A stretch of DNA of 64,000 nucleotides from Flavobacterium kayseriense (GTDB taxonomy: Bacteria > Bacteroidota > Bacteroidia > Flavobacteriales > Flavobacteriaceae), in NCBI RefSeq assembly GCF_014305095.1, contig NZ_JACRUI010000005.1, positions 124,001 through 188,000 of the forward strand, written 5' to 3'. A model generated the notes under the pieces. The model worked only from the letters and a program-made list of their open reading frames with translations, was not told where the DNA came from and made no database searches. Positions 15,791-25,032 of the stretch are shown one piece after another. Positions within the stretch are counted from its first letter, which is position 1. Each line of letters begins with the position of its first letter. The translations under genes were made by a program, and so were the position numbers.

Positions 15791-17098
15791 TTATTTGCGA
15801 AGCTGAGCAGTATCTACTCTTGAAGGAGTGTCTTTACCACTTATAATGCTTGAAGAACTAATGGCAATAGCTTTTATAATTTCGGTCATATTGACCATAT
15901 CTAGCGTTTCTATTTCGTCACTAGCTTTGTGATAATTAGGCTCATTGTCCATCTTTGATGTAGAGATAGTATGTGCTGGAACCCCTAACCTTGCTAAGGT
16001 AGCATTGTCAGAACGGTAAAATAATTGCTGCTCTGGATATGGATCTGGGTAAAATTTGAAAGCAGAACCTTCAAGATTTTTTTGTAAAATGGCACCCATA
16101 GATGATTTTTCAAAACCAGTGATGTACGCGGAGTTATTTCCCCACTTAGAATCGGTTCCAATCATTTCTAAATTAAACATAGCCACAACCTCATCAGGGT
16201 TTAATTGTTTAGAAAAGTGCTGAGAACCATACCCACCTATTTCTTCTGCTACAAAGGCTGTAAAAATTATAGAGCGCTCATTGTTATTCAATTTTTTGAA
16301 GTAATCAGCTAGTACTATCACAGCGGTAGTTCCTGCAGCATCATCATTAGCACCATTATAAATTGAATCAGTGCTATTGCTCTTTTCTAACTCTTTAGGC
16401 GTCACCATTCCTAAATGGTCATAGTGGCCTGAAAATATAACGTACTCATTTGGCTTCGACTTTCCTTTTAAAACGCCCACAACATTATTCAATGCTTTTT
16501 TTACCACGGTATTATTCCCTTCAACGGTAAAAGTAGTTGCATCAGTAACTCCAAAAACAAAAACTATCGTGTTTTTTCCAGGATTAGCAGCCATTTGATT
16601 CATGTGCAGTAGGTTGGGAATAGCACTTTTGAAAGAGGCATCCACTAAGACAAGCAAGTTTTTATCAGAACGATAATATTCATAAAACTTTGGTCCAAAT
16701 TTATCTCCAGCATTTATTTTCTTTACTTCCATATCAGTACCGTTAGTAAATGAAAACTCAGGTTGATAGGAGAAAGAAACAACATCGCTAGCATTGATTA
16801 CTTTACCGTCTATAGTAGCAGTAGCTGTTTTTCGTTGCGACTCAGTCATGAAAAATGCTTGCTTGTAATCTTTTGCACCATTGAAAGTTTGCAGACCAAT
16901 TTTTTTGAACTCCAATTCAATAAAAGACGAAGCCTTATCGATTCCTGGAGTAAAAGCTCTTCTACCTTCCATATTGTCTGCTGCAAGTATCTTCTCGACT
17001 TCAGTTACCTTTTTAACATTGATAATTTTATCAATAGATTGCGCTTGTATCGCAAAATTACTACAGAGCGCGAGTACACTCCAAACAATTTTTTTCAT
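15791..17098 (-). CDS. Secreted M28-family zinc aminopeptidase
   Basis: A signal peptide (MKKIVWSVLALCSNFAIQAQ) directs export. The M28 metal ligands are visible in order: SGHYDHLGM (His and Asp), YNGANDDAAGTTAV (bridging Asp), FVAEEIGGYGS (catalytic Glu-Glu), NLEMIGTDS (Asp area) and NYHKASDEIETLD (final His). These enzymes remove N-terminal residues from peptides, probably in the periplasm. The length of 435 residues is normal for M28 proteins with an N-terminal PA-like insertion. It has its own terminator and no co-directional partner at close range. Confidence 0.88.
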   Translation of the reverse strand: MKKIVWSVLALCSNFAIQAQSIDKIINVKKVTEVEKILAADNMEGRRAFTPGIDKASSFIELEFKKIGLQTFNGAKDYKQAFFMTESQRKTATATIDGKVINASDVVSFSYQPEFSFTNGTDMEVKKINAGDKFGPKFYEYYRSDKNLLVLVDASFKSAIPNLLHMNQMAANPGKNTIVFVFGVTDATTFTVEGNNTVVKKALNNVVGVLKGKSKPNEYVIFSGHYDHLGMVTPKELEKSNSTDSIYNGANDDAAGTTAVIVLADYFKKLNNNERSIIFTAFVAEEIGGYGSQHFSKQLNPDEVVAMFNLEMIGTDSKWGNNSAYITGFEKSSMGAILQKNLEGSAFKFYPDPYPEQQLFYRSDNATLARLGVPAHTISTSKMDNEPNYHKASDEIETLDMVNMTEIIKAIAISSSSIISGKDTPSRVDTAQLRK

Positions 17099-17250
17099 AG
17101 AATATAGGTTTTGATAATGTTAAAAAACAATTATTAGAGTACAAAAACTGAATTGTGTTACGCCAAAATTGAATTAATTTTTAAGCAAGTATAAGATAAA
17201 TAATTAATTACTAATAAAAATTAGCTTTCAATTATGAATTTTAAAGACAT

Positions 17251-17286
17251 AAAAAATCCCAAAATCATAAAACTGATTTTGGGATT
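17251..17286 (-). terminator. Terminator of rocD
   Basis: AATCCCAAAATCA (17255-17267) pairs with TGATTTTGGGATT (17274-17286), a perfect 13-bp stem with a 6-base loop. On the minus strand it is followed by a T run (the complement of the As at 17251-17256), 22 bases after the rocD stop. Confidence 0.88.
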
Positions 17287-17308
17287 ATAAAAATGTGTTG
17301 TCCATTTA

Positions 17309-18592
17309 CTATTTAAAGTCATTCAAAGCCTTTTCAATTATAGCTAAACACTCCTTAATTTGATCTTCTGTTATTACTAAAGGCGGTGCAAATCGAATTT
17401 TATTTCCATGAGTAGGTTTAGCTAGTAGTCCATAATCTCTAAACTTCAAACAAATTTGCCACGCTAGGTCTGACTCTTCATCACAATCTATCACAATCGC
17501 GTTCAATAGCCCCTTACCTCTTACTAATTTAATCAAGGAATTTTTAGCAGCAATAGCCTTTAAACCATCACGCAATATAATCCCTAAACGCTCGGCATTT
17601 ACAGATAAATTCTCTTCTTTTATAACTTCTAGCGCTGCAATAGCAACAGCAGCAGCAACAGGATTTCCACCAAAAGTTGAACCATGTTGTCCAGGCTTGA
17701 TCACGTTCATTATTGCATTATTGGCTAAAACTGCAGATACTGGGTACACACCGCCAGAAATAGCTTTTCCTAATATTAGGATATCAGGCTTTACCTCGGG
17801 TGTGTTTTCACATCCATTTGTACAAGAACAGTTTCCACATGTGGCTAATAATCTTCCTGTGCGAGCAATACCTGTTTGCACTTCATCAGCAATAAATAAT
17901 ACGTTGTGAGCAGAACATAAGGCTTTGGCTTTCGCCAAATAACCTTCACTAGGCACATATACTCCAGCTTCACCTTGGATAGGCTCTACAAGAAAACCAG
18001 CGATATTGGGAGTTGATTTCAACGCCGCTTCTAAAGCATCCGTATCATCATAGGGTATTTTAATAAATCCTTCTGTAAAAGGGCCAAAACTCTTACGAGC
18101 AGTTTCATCATTAGAGAAGGAAATTATAGTAGTCGTTCTACCATGAAAATTATTTTCACAAACAATAATTTGCGCTTGATTTTCAGGGATTCCTTTAACC
18201 TCATACGACCATTTTCTACATAATTTTATGGCAGTTTCTACTGCTTCTGCCCCTGTGTTCATTGGCAAAACCTTGTCAAAACCGAAATAATTAGTCACAT
18301 ATTCTTCAAAAACACCTAATTGGTCATTATGAAACGCACGAGAAGTCAACGTTAATGTTTGTGCTTGTTTTATCATTGCACCAACAATTTTTGGGTGACA
18401 ATGACCTTGGTTTACCGCTGAATAAGCAGATAAAAAGTCAAAATATTTTTTTCCGTCTACATCCCAAACAAATACACCTTCTCCTTTTTCTAAAACTACC
18501 GGTAAGGGGTGATAATTATGAGCTCCATATTTATTTTCTTTTTCGATTAGCTCTTGTGACTTTAAAGAGAGAGTAACATTTGATTCTTGCAT
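17309..18592 (-). CDS. rocD: Ornithine--oxo-acid transaminase
   Basis: A PLP-dependent class III aminotransferase that converts ornithine and 2-oxoglutarate to glutamate semialdehyde and glutamate, linking arginine and proline metabolism. Seen: [32 protein letters not shown] with the PLP-contacting Asp236, and [14 protein letters not shown] with the Schiff-base Lys276. The segment [19 protein letters not shown] (251-269) is a Cys-rich insertion with C252, C255, C257 and C261, absent from textbook enzymes. The ATG at 18592 is chosen; an upstream frame would add a hydrophobic, low-complexity tail. A divergent Lrp gene lies 224 bases away and probably controls it. Confidence 0.92.
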   Translation of the reverse strand: MQESNVTLSLKSQELIEKENKYGAHNYHPLPVVLEKGEGVFVWDVDGKKYFDFLSAYSAVNQGHCHPKIVGAMIKQAQTLTLTSRAFHNDQLGVFEEYVTNYFGFDKVLPMNTGAEAVETAIKLCRKWSYEVKGIPENQAQIIVCENNFHGRTTTIISFSNDETARKSFGPFTEGFIKIPYDDTDALEAALKSTPNIAGFLVEPIQGEAGVYVPSEGYLAKAKALCSAHNVLFIADEVQTGIARTGRLLATCGNCSCTNGCENTPEVKPDILILGKAISGGVYPVSAVLANNAIMNVIKPGQHGSTFGGNPVAAAVAIAALEVIKEENLSVNAERLGIILRDGLKAIAAKNSLIKLVRGKGLLNAIVIDCDEESDLAWQICLKFRDYGLLAKPTHGNKIRFAPPLVITEDQIKECLAIIEKALNDFK

Positions 18593-18618
18593 GACTATAT
18601 TTTTAAACATTAATAGTA

Positions 18619-18626
18619 CAAAAATA
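18619..18626 (-). promoter_or_regulatory. Putative -7 box for rocD
   Basis: On the minus strand TATTTTTG matches the TAnnTTTG consensus, 26 bases upstream of the rocD ATG. No clear TTTG is present at the -33 position, which would suit a gene that depends on an activator such as the divergent Lrp protein. Confidence 0.4.
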
Positions 18627-18816
18627 TAAATATTTATTAATTTAACCATTAAATTACTAGTATTTGACTTAAAAACAAAAGCAAAAAGTCAATAAATAAA
18701 AATAACAAACCATGAAAAGTCAAATTAATTAATATTTAAGTAAAACTATAACTCAAATAATAAAAATAACACTTACTTTTATCTAAACATTACTTATAAC
18801 CCGCAAAAAAGATATA

Positions 18817-19272
18817 ATGAGTGCTATTTTAGATGAATTTGATATCAAAATTATTAAAGAATTAGAAAAAGATGGTCGCGTTCCTTATTCTGGAATAGCT
18901 AGCAATTTGAAAATATCGAATACTATGGTGCATCAACGCATCAATAGATTATTGGAGCAAGGGGTAATCACTGGAATAAAGCCTATTATCAATGAAAAGA
19001 AAATTGGCTACGATTGGGGTTCATTCACTGGGATAAGTTTAAACAAAGACGAGGATTCTTCTCGAATTATAGAGGAACTAAAAAAAATACCTGAAGTAAC
19101 CGAATGCTATTACATTACCGGTTCCTATACTTTATACATTAAAATTATCGCTCGGAATCACGAGCACATGCGAAAGCTTCTTTACGAAAAAATAGATGTT
19201 ATACCAGGAATTGCAAAGACTGATTCGATGATTGAATTAGGCTGTGCTTTTAAGAGAAATGTGTCCTTATAA
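18817..19272 (+). CDS. Lrp/AsnC-family transcriptional regulator
   Basis: A 151-residue regulator. The N-terminal winged helix reads LDEFDIKIIKELEKDGRVPYSG, then SNTMVHQRINRLLEQGVITG as recognition helix and wing; the C-terminal RAM/ACT-like ligand domain follows, with GSFTGISL and VTECYYITGSYTLYIKI. These proteins form octamers or dimers that sense amino acids. It is divergent from rocD and 21 bases upstream of an acylase gene on its own strand, so control of ornithine or arginine use is a natural guess. Confidence 0.9.
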   Translation: MSAILDEFDIKIIKELEKDGRVPYSGIASNLKISNTMVHQRINRLLEQGVITGIKPIINEKKIGYDWGSFTGISLNKDEDSSRIIEELKKIPEVTECYYITGSYTLYIKIIARNHEHMRKLLYEKIDVIPGIAKTDSMIELGCAFKRNVSL

Positions 19273-19293
19273 AAACTTATAATCAAAAACCAG

Positions 19294-21495
19294 ATGAAAA
19301 AGTATTCACTACAACTACAAATTGTATTATTATTTGTCGGCTTCAGTTTCCAAGCAGTAAGCCAAAAAACAGATTCCAAAGAAATCAAACGACTAGAGAA
19401 ACTAGCGCAAGAGGTAACAATTATTCGGGATAATTGGGGAATTCCTCATATTTATGGAAAAACAGATGCCGATGCTGTTTTTGGGCTGCTCTATGCACAA
19501 TGTGAAGATGATTTTAAGCGCGTCGAGCTTAATTATATTGAGAAACTGGGTCGTTTAGCCGAAATTAAGGGCCAAGGTGTTTTATACAATGATTTAGAAA
19601 TACGATTGTTGATTGATGATGCTGACGCGAAAGCAGACTATAAAAAAGCCGCTCCATGGCTTAAAAAATTACTAGATAGTTATGCGGATGGAATCAATTT
19701 TTACTTGTACAAACATCCTGAGGTGAAACCTGCACTCTTAACGCATTTTGAGCCTTGGTACCCACTACTTTGGACTGACGGAAGTATTGGCGCGATTAGT
19801 ACTGCGGGGTTGACTACAGGGGAGCTTAAAACTTTTTATTCTGGCAACAGTGATAAAGTAGCTTATGTAGCCCGCGAAACTGAAGTGCAAACAGGATCGA
19901 ATGGTTTTGCTTTGGCTCCCGCCAAAACGGCTTCGGGAAATTCAATTTTGTACATCAACCCGCACACAACTTTCTACTTTAGACCCGAAGTTCAAGTTCA
20001 CAGTGAAGAAGGATTGAACGTTTATGGAGCTGTTACTTGGGGGCAGTTTTTCATTTACCAAGGTTTTAATGATTATTGTGGTTGGATGCATACCTCTTCA
20101 AACGTAGATGTAGCAGATATGTATGCCGAAAAAATTGTTCGAAAGAAAGAAAAACTATTTTATGAATATGATTCTAAATTATTGCCTGTTAGTGAAAAAA
20201 GCATCACAATTAATTACCTTGAAAACGGGAAACTAATTCCTAAAACTTTTAAAACCTATGCCACCATTCACGGACCCATTATGGCACAAAGAGACGGAAA
20301 ATGGATTAGTCTAAAATCTAACAACCGCTCTATGGATGGCCTAGTTCAAAGTTGGGTTCGAACCAAATCAAAAGGGCTAGAGGATTATAAAAAAGCGATG
20401 GATCTAAAAGCAAACACATCTAATAATACCGTATTTGCAGATAGTAAAGGAAATATCGCCTATTGGCACGGAAACTTTCTTCCAGTACGAGATCTTAAGC
20501 TAGACTGGTCAAAAGTAATGGATGGAACAACATCTGCTACACAATGGAAAGGCCTGCATGAGGTTTCAGAATCAGTACACCTATACAACCCAAACAATGG
20601 CTGGTTGCAAAACTGTAACTCAACCCCTTTTTCGGTTTCTGGTACTGATAGTCCTAAAAAAAATGATTTCCCTTTTTACATGGCTCCAGATGGCGAAAGT
20701 TTTAGAGGCTTGAATGCTGTTCGATTATTAAGCAAAGGCCAAAAATATACCTTAGATAAAATCATTGCAGATGGATACGATACTAAGTTATCTATTTTTG
20801 AAGTTTTGATTCCTGCCTTACTTAAAAGTTTTGATCAAGAGGTTGCAAATGGTAATACTCAATATTCAAATCTAAAAGAACCTATTGCTATTTTAAGAGA
20901 ATGGAATTATTACGCTGCAGAAAATTCAGTAGCTACCACTTTAGCCAATGAATGGGCTTTTAAATTGAATTCTATTTTAAGAAAAACCTACACTAACGAA
21001 GGAGAGAGTGACCAAGTAGAAAACACAATTGCATTTGCTAAAAATGCAAAACCTACGGAGCTTTTGCCACAACTACAGGAGGTTATAAAAGAGTTAAATA
21101 CAAAATTTGGTAGTTGGCAAATTCCTTGGGGATCCATAAATCGCTTTCAAAGACAATCAGGCGAAATTGATTTAGCTTATAATGATAATGCTTCTAGTTT
21201 ACCAATAGCATATGCTTCGTCTTTATGGGGTAGCTTACCCGCTTTTAAAAGCAATTATCAAGACAACACCATAAAAAGATACGGTAGCAGCGGAAACAGC
21301 TTTGTTTGTGCAGTTGAGTTTGGTCCTAAAATTAAGGCCAAATCATTACTTGCAGGAGGAAATAGTGGAAATCCTTCCTCTAAACATTTTAACGATCAAT
21401 CAGTAATGTACCAAAATGGGCAGTTTAAAGATGTGTTATTTTATAAAGAAGATGTTTTAAAAAATGCGGAACGTAATTATCATCCAGGAGAATAA
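19294..21495 (+). CDS. Penicillin acylase-family (S45) N-terminal nucleophile hydrolase
   Basis: A 733-residue exported precursor with a signal peptide (to about AVSQ, residue 24). The N-terminal part VTIIRDNWGIPHIYG is the family signature. The expected autocatalytic cut is between G201 and S202 in EVQTGSNGFALAPAKT, which makes Ser202 the nucleophile of the beta chain; NPHTTFYFRP and the TSSNVDVADMYAE loop follow. These enzymes hydrolyse amide bonds of acylated amino acids, lactones or acyl-homoserine lactones; the substrate is unknown. It lies 21 bases after the Lrp gene and is probably co-transcribed with it. Confidence 0.88.
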   Translation: MKKYSLQLQIVLLFVGFSFQAVSQKTDSKEIKRLEKLAQEVTIIRDNWGIPHIYGKTDADAVFGLLYAQCEDDFKRVELNYIEKLGRLAEIKGQGVLYNDLEIRLLIDDADAKADYKKAAPWLKKLLDSYADGINFYLYKHPEVKPALLTHFEPWYPLLWTDGSIGAISTAGLTTGELKTFYSGNSDKVAYVARETEVQTGSNGFALAPAKTASGNSILYINPHTTFYFRPEVQVHSEEGLNVYGAVTWGQFFIYQGFNDYCGWMHTSSNVDVADMYAEKIVRKKEKLFYEYDSKLLPVSEKSITINYLENGKLIPKTFKTYATIHGPIMAQRDGKWISLKSNNRSMDGLVQSWVRTKSKGLEDYKKAMDLKANTSNNTVFADSKGNIAYWHGNFLPVRDLKLDWSKVMDGTTSATQWKGLHEVSESVHLYNPNNGWLQNCNSTPFSVSGTDSPKKNDFPFYMAPDGESFRGLNAVRLLSKGQKYTLDKIIADGYDTKLSIFEVLIPALLKSFDQEVANGNTQYSNLKEPIAILREWNYYAAENSVATTLANEWAFKLNSILRKTYTNEGESDQVENTIAFAKNAKPTELLPQLQEVIKELNTKFGSWQIPWGSINRFQRQSGEIDLAYNDNASSLPIAYASSLWGSLPAFKSNYQDNTIKRYGSSGNSFVCAVEFGPKIKAKSLLAGGNSGNPSSKHFNDQSVMYQNGQFKDVLFYKEDVLKNAERNYHPGE

Positions 21496-21611
21496 AACGT
21501 AATTTTTATTCCTTAAATAATTCATAAATAAGTACGCTAAACAAGATTCATTTAAAAATAATATTCATTAATAACCATTTATTTCTGATATTTACATAAA
21601 ATTATTTACCA

Positions 21612-22385
21612 ATGAAAAACATAAAATACTTACTTATTGGATTTCTTATTTATTCCAGTACTACAATGGCACAATTAAAAGCAGTTGTTTATAAAGATGG
21701 AGCACAAGTCCTACATGGTTTCGCGATCGCTCCTACTAAAAAAAGCTCTCAAAAACCAGGGATATTGATACTTCCTGCATGGAAAGGAATTGACAAAGCA
21801 TCAAAAGACATTGCTACAGACTTATCTAAACTAGGTTATTACTCTTTTGTCGCTGATATTTATGGAGAAGGCAACTATCCCAAAGATAATGCAGAGGCTG
21901 GCAAAAAATCTGGTTTTTATAAAACGAACTATAAAGAATACCAAAAAAGAATTTCGTTAGCATTAGAGCAATTAGTAAAGGCTGGAGCGAATCCAGACAA
22001 TATTGTTGTAATAGGATATTGCTTTGGTGGGACTGGTGCTCTTGAGGCTGCTCGAGGCCAATTGAACGTAAAAGGAGTCGTTTCTTTTCATGGTGGTTTA
22101 GGAAAAGATAAAGCAAGAGCCAACGAGCCATTTACCGCTAAAGTATTGGTGTGCCATGGAGCGGATGACTTTTTTGAATCTGTTGAAGTGCTAACCGCTT
22201 TTCAACAAGAAATGAGAGACTCAAAAGCAGACTGGCAAATGATATACTACGCTGATGCTGTACATGGTTTCACAAATCCAGAATATGGCAATGACAAATC
22301 TACCGGAGTTGCCTACAATGCTACAGCAGCCAAACGCTCTTTTGAGCACTTGAAACTTTTTCTAAATGAAGTTTTAAAAAAATAA
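21612..22385 (+). CDS. Exported dienelactone hydrolase-family protein
   Basis: An alpha/beta hydrolase with a signal peptide (MKNIKYLLIGFLIYSSTTMA). The nucleophile motif is GYCFGGTGA with Cys137, then CHGADDFF (Asp185 or Asp186) and VHGFTNP (His218), the Cys-Asp-His triad of the dienelactone hydrolase group. The length of 257 residues fits. Most such exported bacterial members act on unidentified esters rather than on chloroaromatic dienelactones. It sits between the acylase and an M28 peptidase on the same strand. Confidence 0.85.
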   Translation: MKNIKYLLIGFLIYSSTTMAQLKAVVYKDGAQVLHGFAIAPTKKSSQKPGILILPAWKGIDKASKDIATDLSKLGYYSFVADIYGEGNYPKDNAEAGKKSGFYKTNYKEYQKRISLALEQLVKAGANPDNIVVIGYCFGGTGALEAARGQLNVKGVVSFHGGLGKDKARANEPFTAKVLVCHGADDFFESVEVLTAFQQEMRDSKADWQMIYYADAVHGFTNPEYGNDKSTGVAYNATAAKRSFEHLKLFLNEVLKK

Positions 22386-22416
22386 ATTAATTCAAAAACA
22401 ACCATAAATTACTTTA

Positions 22417-23433
22417 ATGAAAAAATTATTAGGCCTTTTAGTATTTACCGCAGCCGTATCGTGCTCTGGTACAAAAGCAGTGGTAACTGTAGACAATTCT
22501 GACCCTACAAAATACATGAATAGCATTACAGCAGATGAACTTAAAACACATCTATATATTGTAGCTTCAGACGAAATGGAAGGAAGAGAAACTGGATCAG
22601 CTGGTCAAAAAAAAGCAGGTGAGTACCTAATCAACCAATATAAAAAAGAAGGCGTAAGCTATCCCAAATTAGCAACAAGCTTTTACCAAGCTGTTCCTGC
22701 TGAATTTTTGAATAAAAAAGGAAGAGAAAAACTTAATGACTCAGAGAATATCTGGGCTTACATCGAAGGTTCAGAAAAACCAGATGAAGTATTAGTAATT
22801 TCAGCACATTACGATCACGTTGGTGTAAAAAATGGAAATGTATATAACGGAGCTGATGATGATGGATCTGGGACGGTTGCGTTATTAGAAATTGCACAAG
22901 CATTTCAAAAAGCAAAAAAAGAAGGACACGGGCCTAAAAGATCAATTCTTTTCCTTCACGTAACTGGAGAGGAACACGGATTACTTGGTTCAAAATATTA
23001 TTCTGAAAATCCTTTGTTTACTGTTGCAAACACGATTACAAACATCAATATCGACATGATAGGGCGCCGTGATAAGGAACATGCTGACACTAATAACTAT
23101 GTTTATTTGATTGGTGCTGATCGTTTGTCAACTGATTTAAATACAATCTGTATGGAAGCTAATGATAAGTATATTCAAATGGATTTAGATTTGAAATATA
23201 ACGATCCAAAGGATCCTAATCATTTTTATGAGCGTTCTGATCATTACAATTTTGCTAAATTTGGTATTCCAGCTGTGTTTCTTTTTAATGGGGTTCATGC
23301 TGACTACCATCAAAAATCAGATACTCCAGATAAAATTGAATATGATGCTTTAGCAAAAAGAGCGAAATTAGCCTTTACTATTGCTTGGGAGCTTGCCAAT
23401 AGAGATAATAGACCTATAGTAGACAAAAAATAA
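22417..23433 (+). CDS. M28-family peptidase lipoprotein
   Basis: The start MKKLLGLLVFTAAVSC carries a lipobox Cys16. The M28 ligand series is clear: SAHYDHVGVKNG, YNGADDDGSGTVALLE, THE pair in HVTGEEHGLLGS, NIDMIGRRD and YHQKSDTPDKIEYD. At 338 residues it is shorter than the paralogue at 15.8 kb and lacks most of its inserted domain. It probably trims peptides at the cell envelope. It follows the dienelactone hydrolase-like gene by 31 bases. Confidence 0.88.
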   Translation: MKKLLGLLVFTAAVSCSGTKAVVTVDNSDPTKYMNSITADELKTHLYIVASDEMEGRETGSAGQKKAGEYLINQYKKEGVSYPKLATSFYQAVPAEFLNKKGREKLNDSENIWAYIEGSEKPDEVLVISAHYDHVGVKNGNVYNGADDDGSGTVALLEIAQAFQKAKKEGHGPKRSILFLHVTGEEHGLLGSKYYSENPLFTVANTITNINIDMIGRRDKEHADTNNYVYLIGADRLSTDLNTICMEANDKYIQMDLDLKYNDPKDPNHFYERSDHYNFAKFGIPAVFLFNGVHADYHQKSDTPDKIEYDALAKRAKLAFTIAWELANRDNRPIVDKK

Positions 23434-23446
23434 TTGTTTACCATTT

Positions 23447-23484
23447 AAAAAAAGAGCTTTGAATCACTTCAAAGCTCTTTTTTT
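23447..23484 (+). terminator. Bidirectional terminator between M28 and YegP genes
   Basis: A 17-bp perfect stem, core AAAGAGCTTTGAA (23451-23463) with TTCAAAGCTCTTT (23468-23480), around the loop TCAC. A and T runs on the two sides allow it to work on both strands, for the M28 gene (plus) and the YegP gene (minus). Confidence 0.92.
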
Positions 23485-23534
23485 ATGCGACTAGATTTCG
23501 GAATTACTTTAATTTTATAAGTTAAAATTATTCC

Positions 23535-23864
23535 TTACAGTTCTTCTTTACTTTCTGCTTCGGGTGCATTTTTCTTAACAGACTCTATTCCGTTGTCACG
23601 TGAAGCTACTGACTCATACATTTCGCTACTACCAATAATCTGTCCGTTAGTAGCCTTTAAATTAAAATATGGTTTCCCACTTTTAGATTCTAGTTTATCA
23701 AAACGAGCCTCTACTTGTGAATTTTTCTTGACAGACTCGATACCATTTATGCAAGCCGCTTTTGTTGTATAACCTTCACTTGCCAGGATAACTTGCCCGT
23801 TTCCTGCTTTTAATACAAATTGAAATTCTTCATTCTTTCTTTTGGTGATCAAAAAAGTTCCCAT
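23535..23864 (-). CDS. YegP/DUF1508 family protein
   Basis: A 109-residue protein made of two tandem DUF1508 units, FQFVLKAGNGQVILASEGY and PYFNLKATNGQIIGSSEMY, each followed by a short helix with NGIESVKKN. The family is common in bacteria and of unknown biochemical role. No signal peptide or membrane segment is seen. It is monocistronic, between the terminator at 23.45 kb and the tRNA-His gene. Confidence 0.85.
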   Translation of the reverse strand: MGTFLITKRKNEEFQFVLKAGNGQVILASEGYTTKAACINGIESVKKNSQVEARFDKLESKSGKPYFNLKATNGQIIGSSEMYESVASRDNGIESVKKNAPEAESKEEL

Positions 23865-24010
23865 AATTAGTTGTAATTTTAGGTTGTTTAGTATAATTAG
23901 ATTTAAGTAATTTGATAGCTAACTACTCATTATATCACTAAATTACGATTATTTTTGTAATGACCAAGAAATAACTACAACTAGAATTAATAAATTGAAG
24001 TTATATAAAC

Positions 24011-24041
24011 AAAAAAAGCCTCTCATTTCTGAGAGGCTTTT
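24011..24041 (-). terminator. Terminator of the tRNA-His transcript
   Basis: AAAAGCCTCTCA (24014-24025) pairs with TGAGAGGCTTTT (24030-24041), loop TTTC. On the minus strand a run of Ts follows (complement of 24011-24017). It starts 8 bases after the tRNA 3' end. Confidence 0.88.
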
Positions 24042-24049
24042 GCTTTCTG

Positions 24050-24123
24050 GGTGGAAGACGGGGCTCGAACCCGCGACCCTCGGTACCACAAACCGATGCT
24101 CTAACCAACTGAGCTACAACCAC
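24050..24123 (-). tRNA. tRNA-His (anticodon GTG)
   Basis: The minus strand folds as a tRNA: D stem GCTC/GAGC, anticodon stem TCGGT/ACCGA around TTGTGGT with anticodon GTG, and T arm GCGGG-TTCGAGC-CCCGT. A G precedes position 1 (24124), and the discriminator is C, as expected of tRNA-His (G-1 with C73). CCA is not fully encoded. The acceptor stem pairs at 1-72 to 4-69 and 7-66, but positions 5-68 and 6-67 are both T-T. The gene is alone, with its own terminator. Confidence 0.93.
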
Positions 24124-24198
24124 CATTTGCTTAGCGGTGGCAAAGATACAACATAAGTTTAGTTCTCCAAATATTTTTTTAAAAAAAAATCAGCAATT

Positions 24199-24915
24199 TT
24201 ACTTCAAATCTCCTAAGCTATTGACTGCCAAATATCTTTCTACGGTAAAACCTTCAGCATGCTCTACTCCCACTAACCGCCCTAGGTCTCTTGAACGATA
24301 ATTTAAACTTTCTAAGAAGTTTTTTGACGAAATAGGTGACTCAGGCTCCTTGGATGATGGGTCATAAAATTGGGAGCTGTAAGCTAAAATTGATGCAATC
24401 TTCTTTTCAGTAAAGCCTGTTATATCTACAACAAAGTCCGGTGTAGAATTTTTCCATTGGATGTAATGATACACTAACTTTGGTCGCCATGCCTGTTGTG
24501 GCACTCCATCTAATTCTGTTGCTATTCTTGTCAGACCAGACAAAAAACAAGCATCAGAAACTAATTTACTTCCTTTACCATGATCGATATGGCGATCATC
24601 AACAGCATTACACAAAACGATTTCAGGCTGGTATTTGCGTAACATTTTAATGATCTCTAATTGATGTTTTTCGTCATTTACAAAAAAACCATCACGCATC
24701 TCTAAATTTTCGCGAACCTTAACTCCTAATATTTTAGCTGCGGCATTCGCTTCCTGGTCTCTGATTTCAGCCGAACCACGCGTACCAAGCTCCCCTCTTG
24801 TTAAATCGACAATTCCTACCGTCTTTCCAAGTGAAATTTCTTTTAAAATTGTTCCTGAACAACCTAACTCTACATCATCAGGATGTGCTCCAAAAGCTAC
24901 TATATCTAGTTTCAT
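24199..24915 (-). CDS. bshB1: Bacillithiol biosynthesis deacetylase BshB1
   Basis: A LmbE-family zinc deacetylase that removes acetate from GlcNAc-malate, the second step of bacillithiol synthesis. The motif AFGAHPDDVELGCSGTI holds the zinc-binding His and Asp residues; DRHIDHGKGS supplies another His pair, and VGVEHAEGFTVER is typical of BshB1. The ATG at 24915 is chosen because homologues begin at MKLDIVAFGAHPDD; a longer frame adds an unrelated Cys- and Phe-rich tail. Its partner bshA lies 13 kb away in this window, and no bshC is seen here. Confidence 0.92.
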   Translation of the reverse strand: MKLDIVAFGAHPDDVELGCSGTILKEISLGKTVGIVDLTRGELGTRGSAEIRDQEANAAAKILGVKVRENLEMRDGFFVNDEKHQLEIIKMLRKYQPEIVLCNAVDDRHIDHGKGSKLVSDACFLSGLTRIATELDGVPQQAWRPKLVYHYIQWKNSTPDFVVDITGFTEKKIASILAYSSQFYDPSSKEPESPISSKNFLESLNYRSRDLGRLVGVEHAEGFTVERYLAVNSLGDLK

Positions 24916-25032
24916 TTTATTTAGTTTAAATAATGTGGTGTTACAAAAATCTGCAAACAGTAAACACTTCAATTATATCTTTATTTCTTTTTAACTTTGT
25001 TTTATTTCAAGAGTTCTAATTTAACAGAAAAG

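Noticed and set aside
21826..22131. 101-codon antisense frame in the dienelactone hydrolase gene
   Set aside because: The translation is rich in Leu, Gln and His and looks like a shadow of the forward codons.
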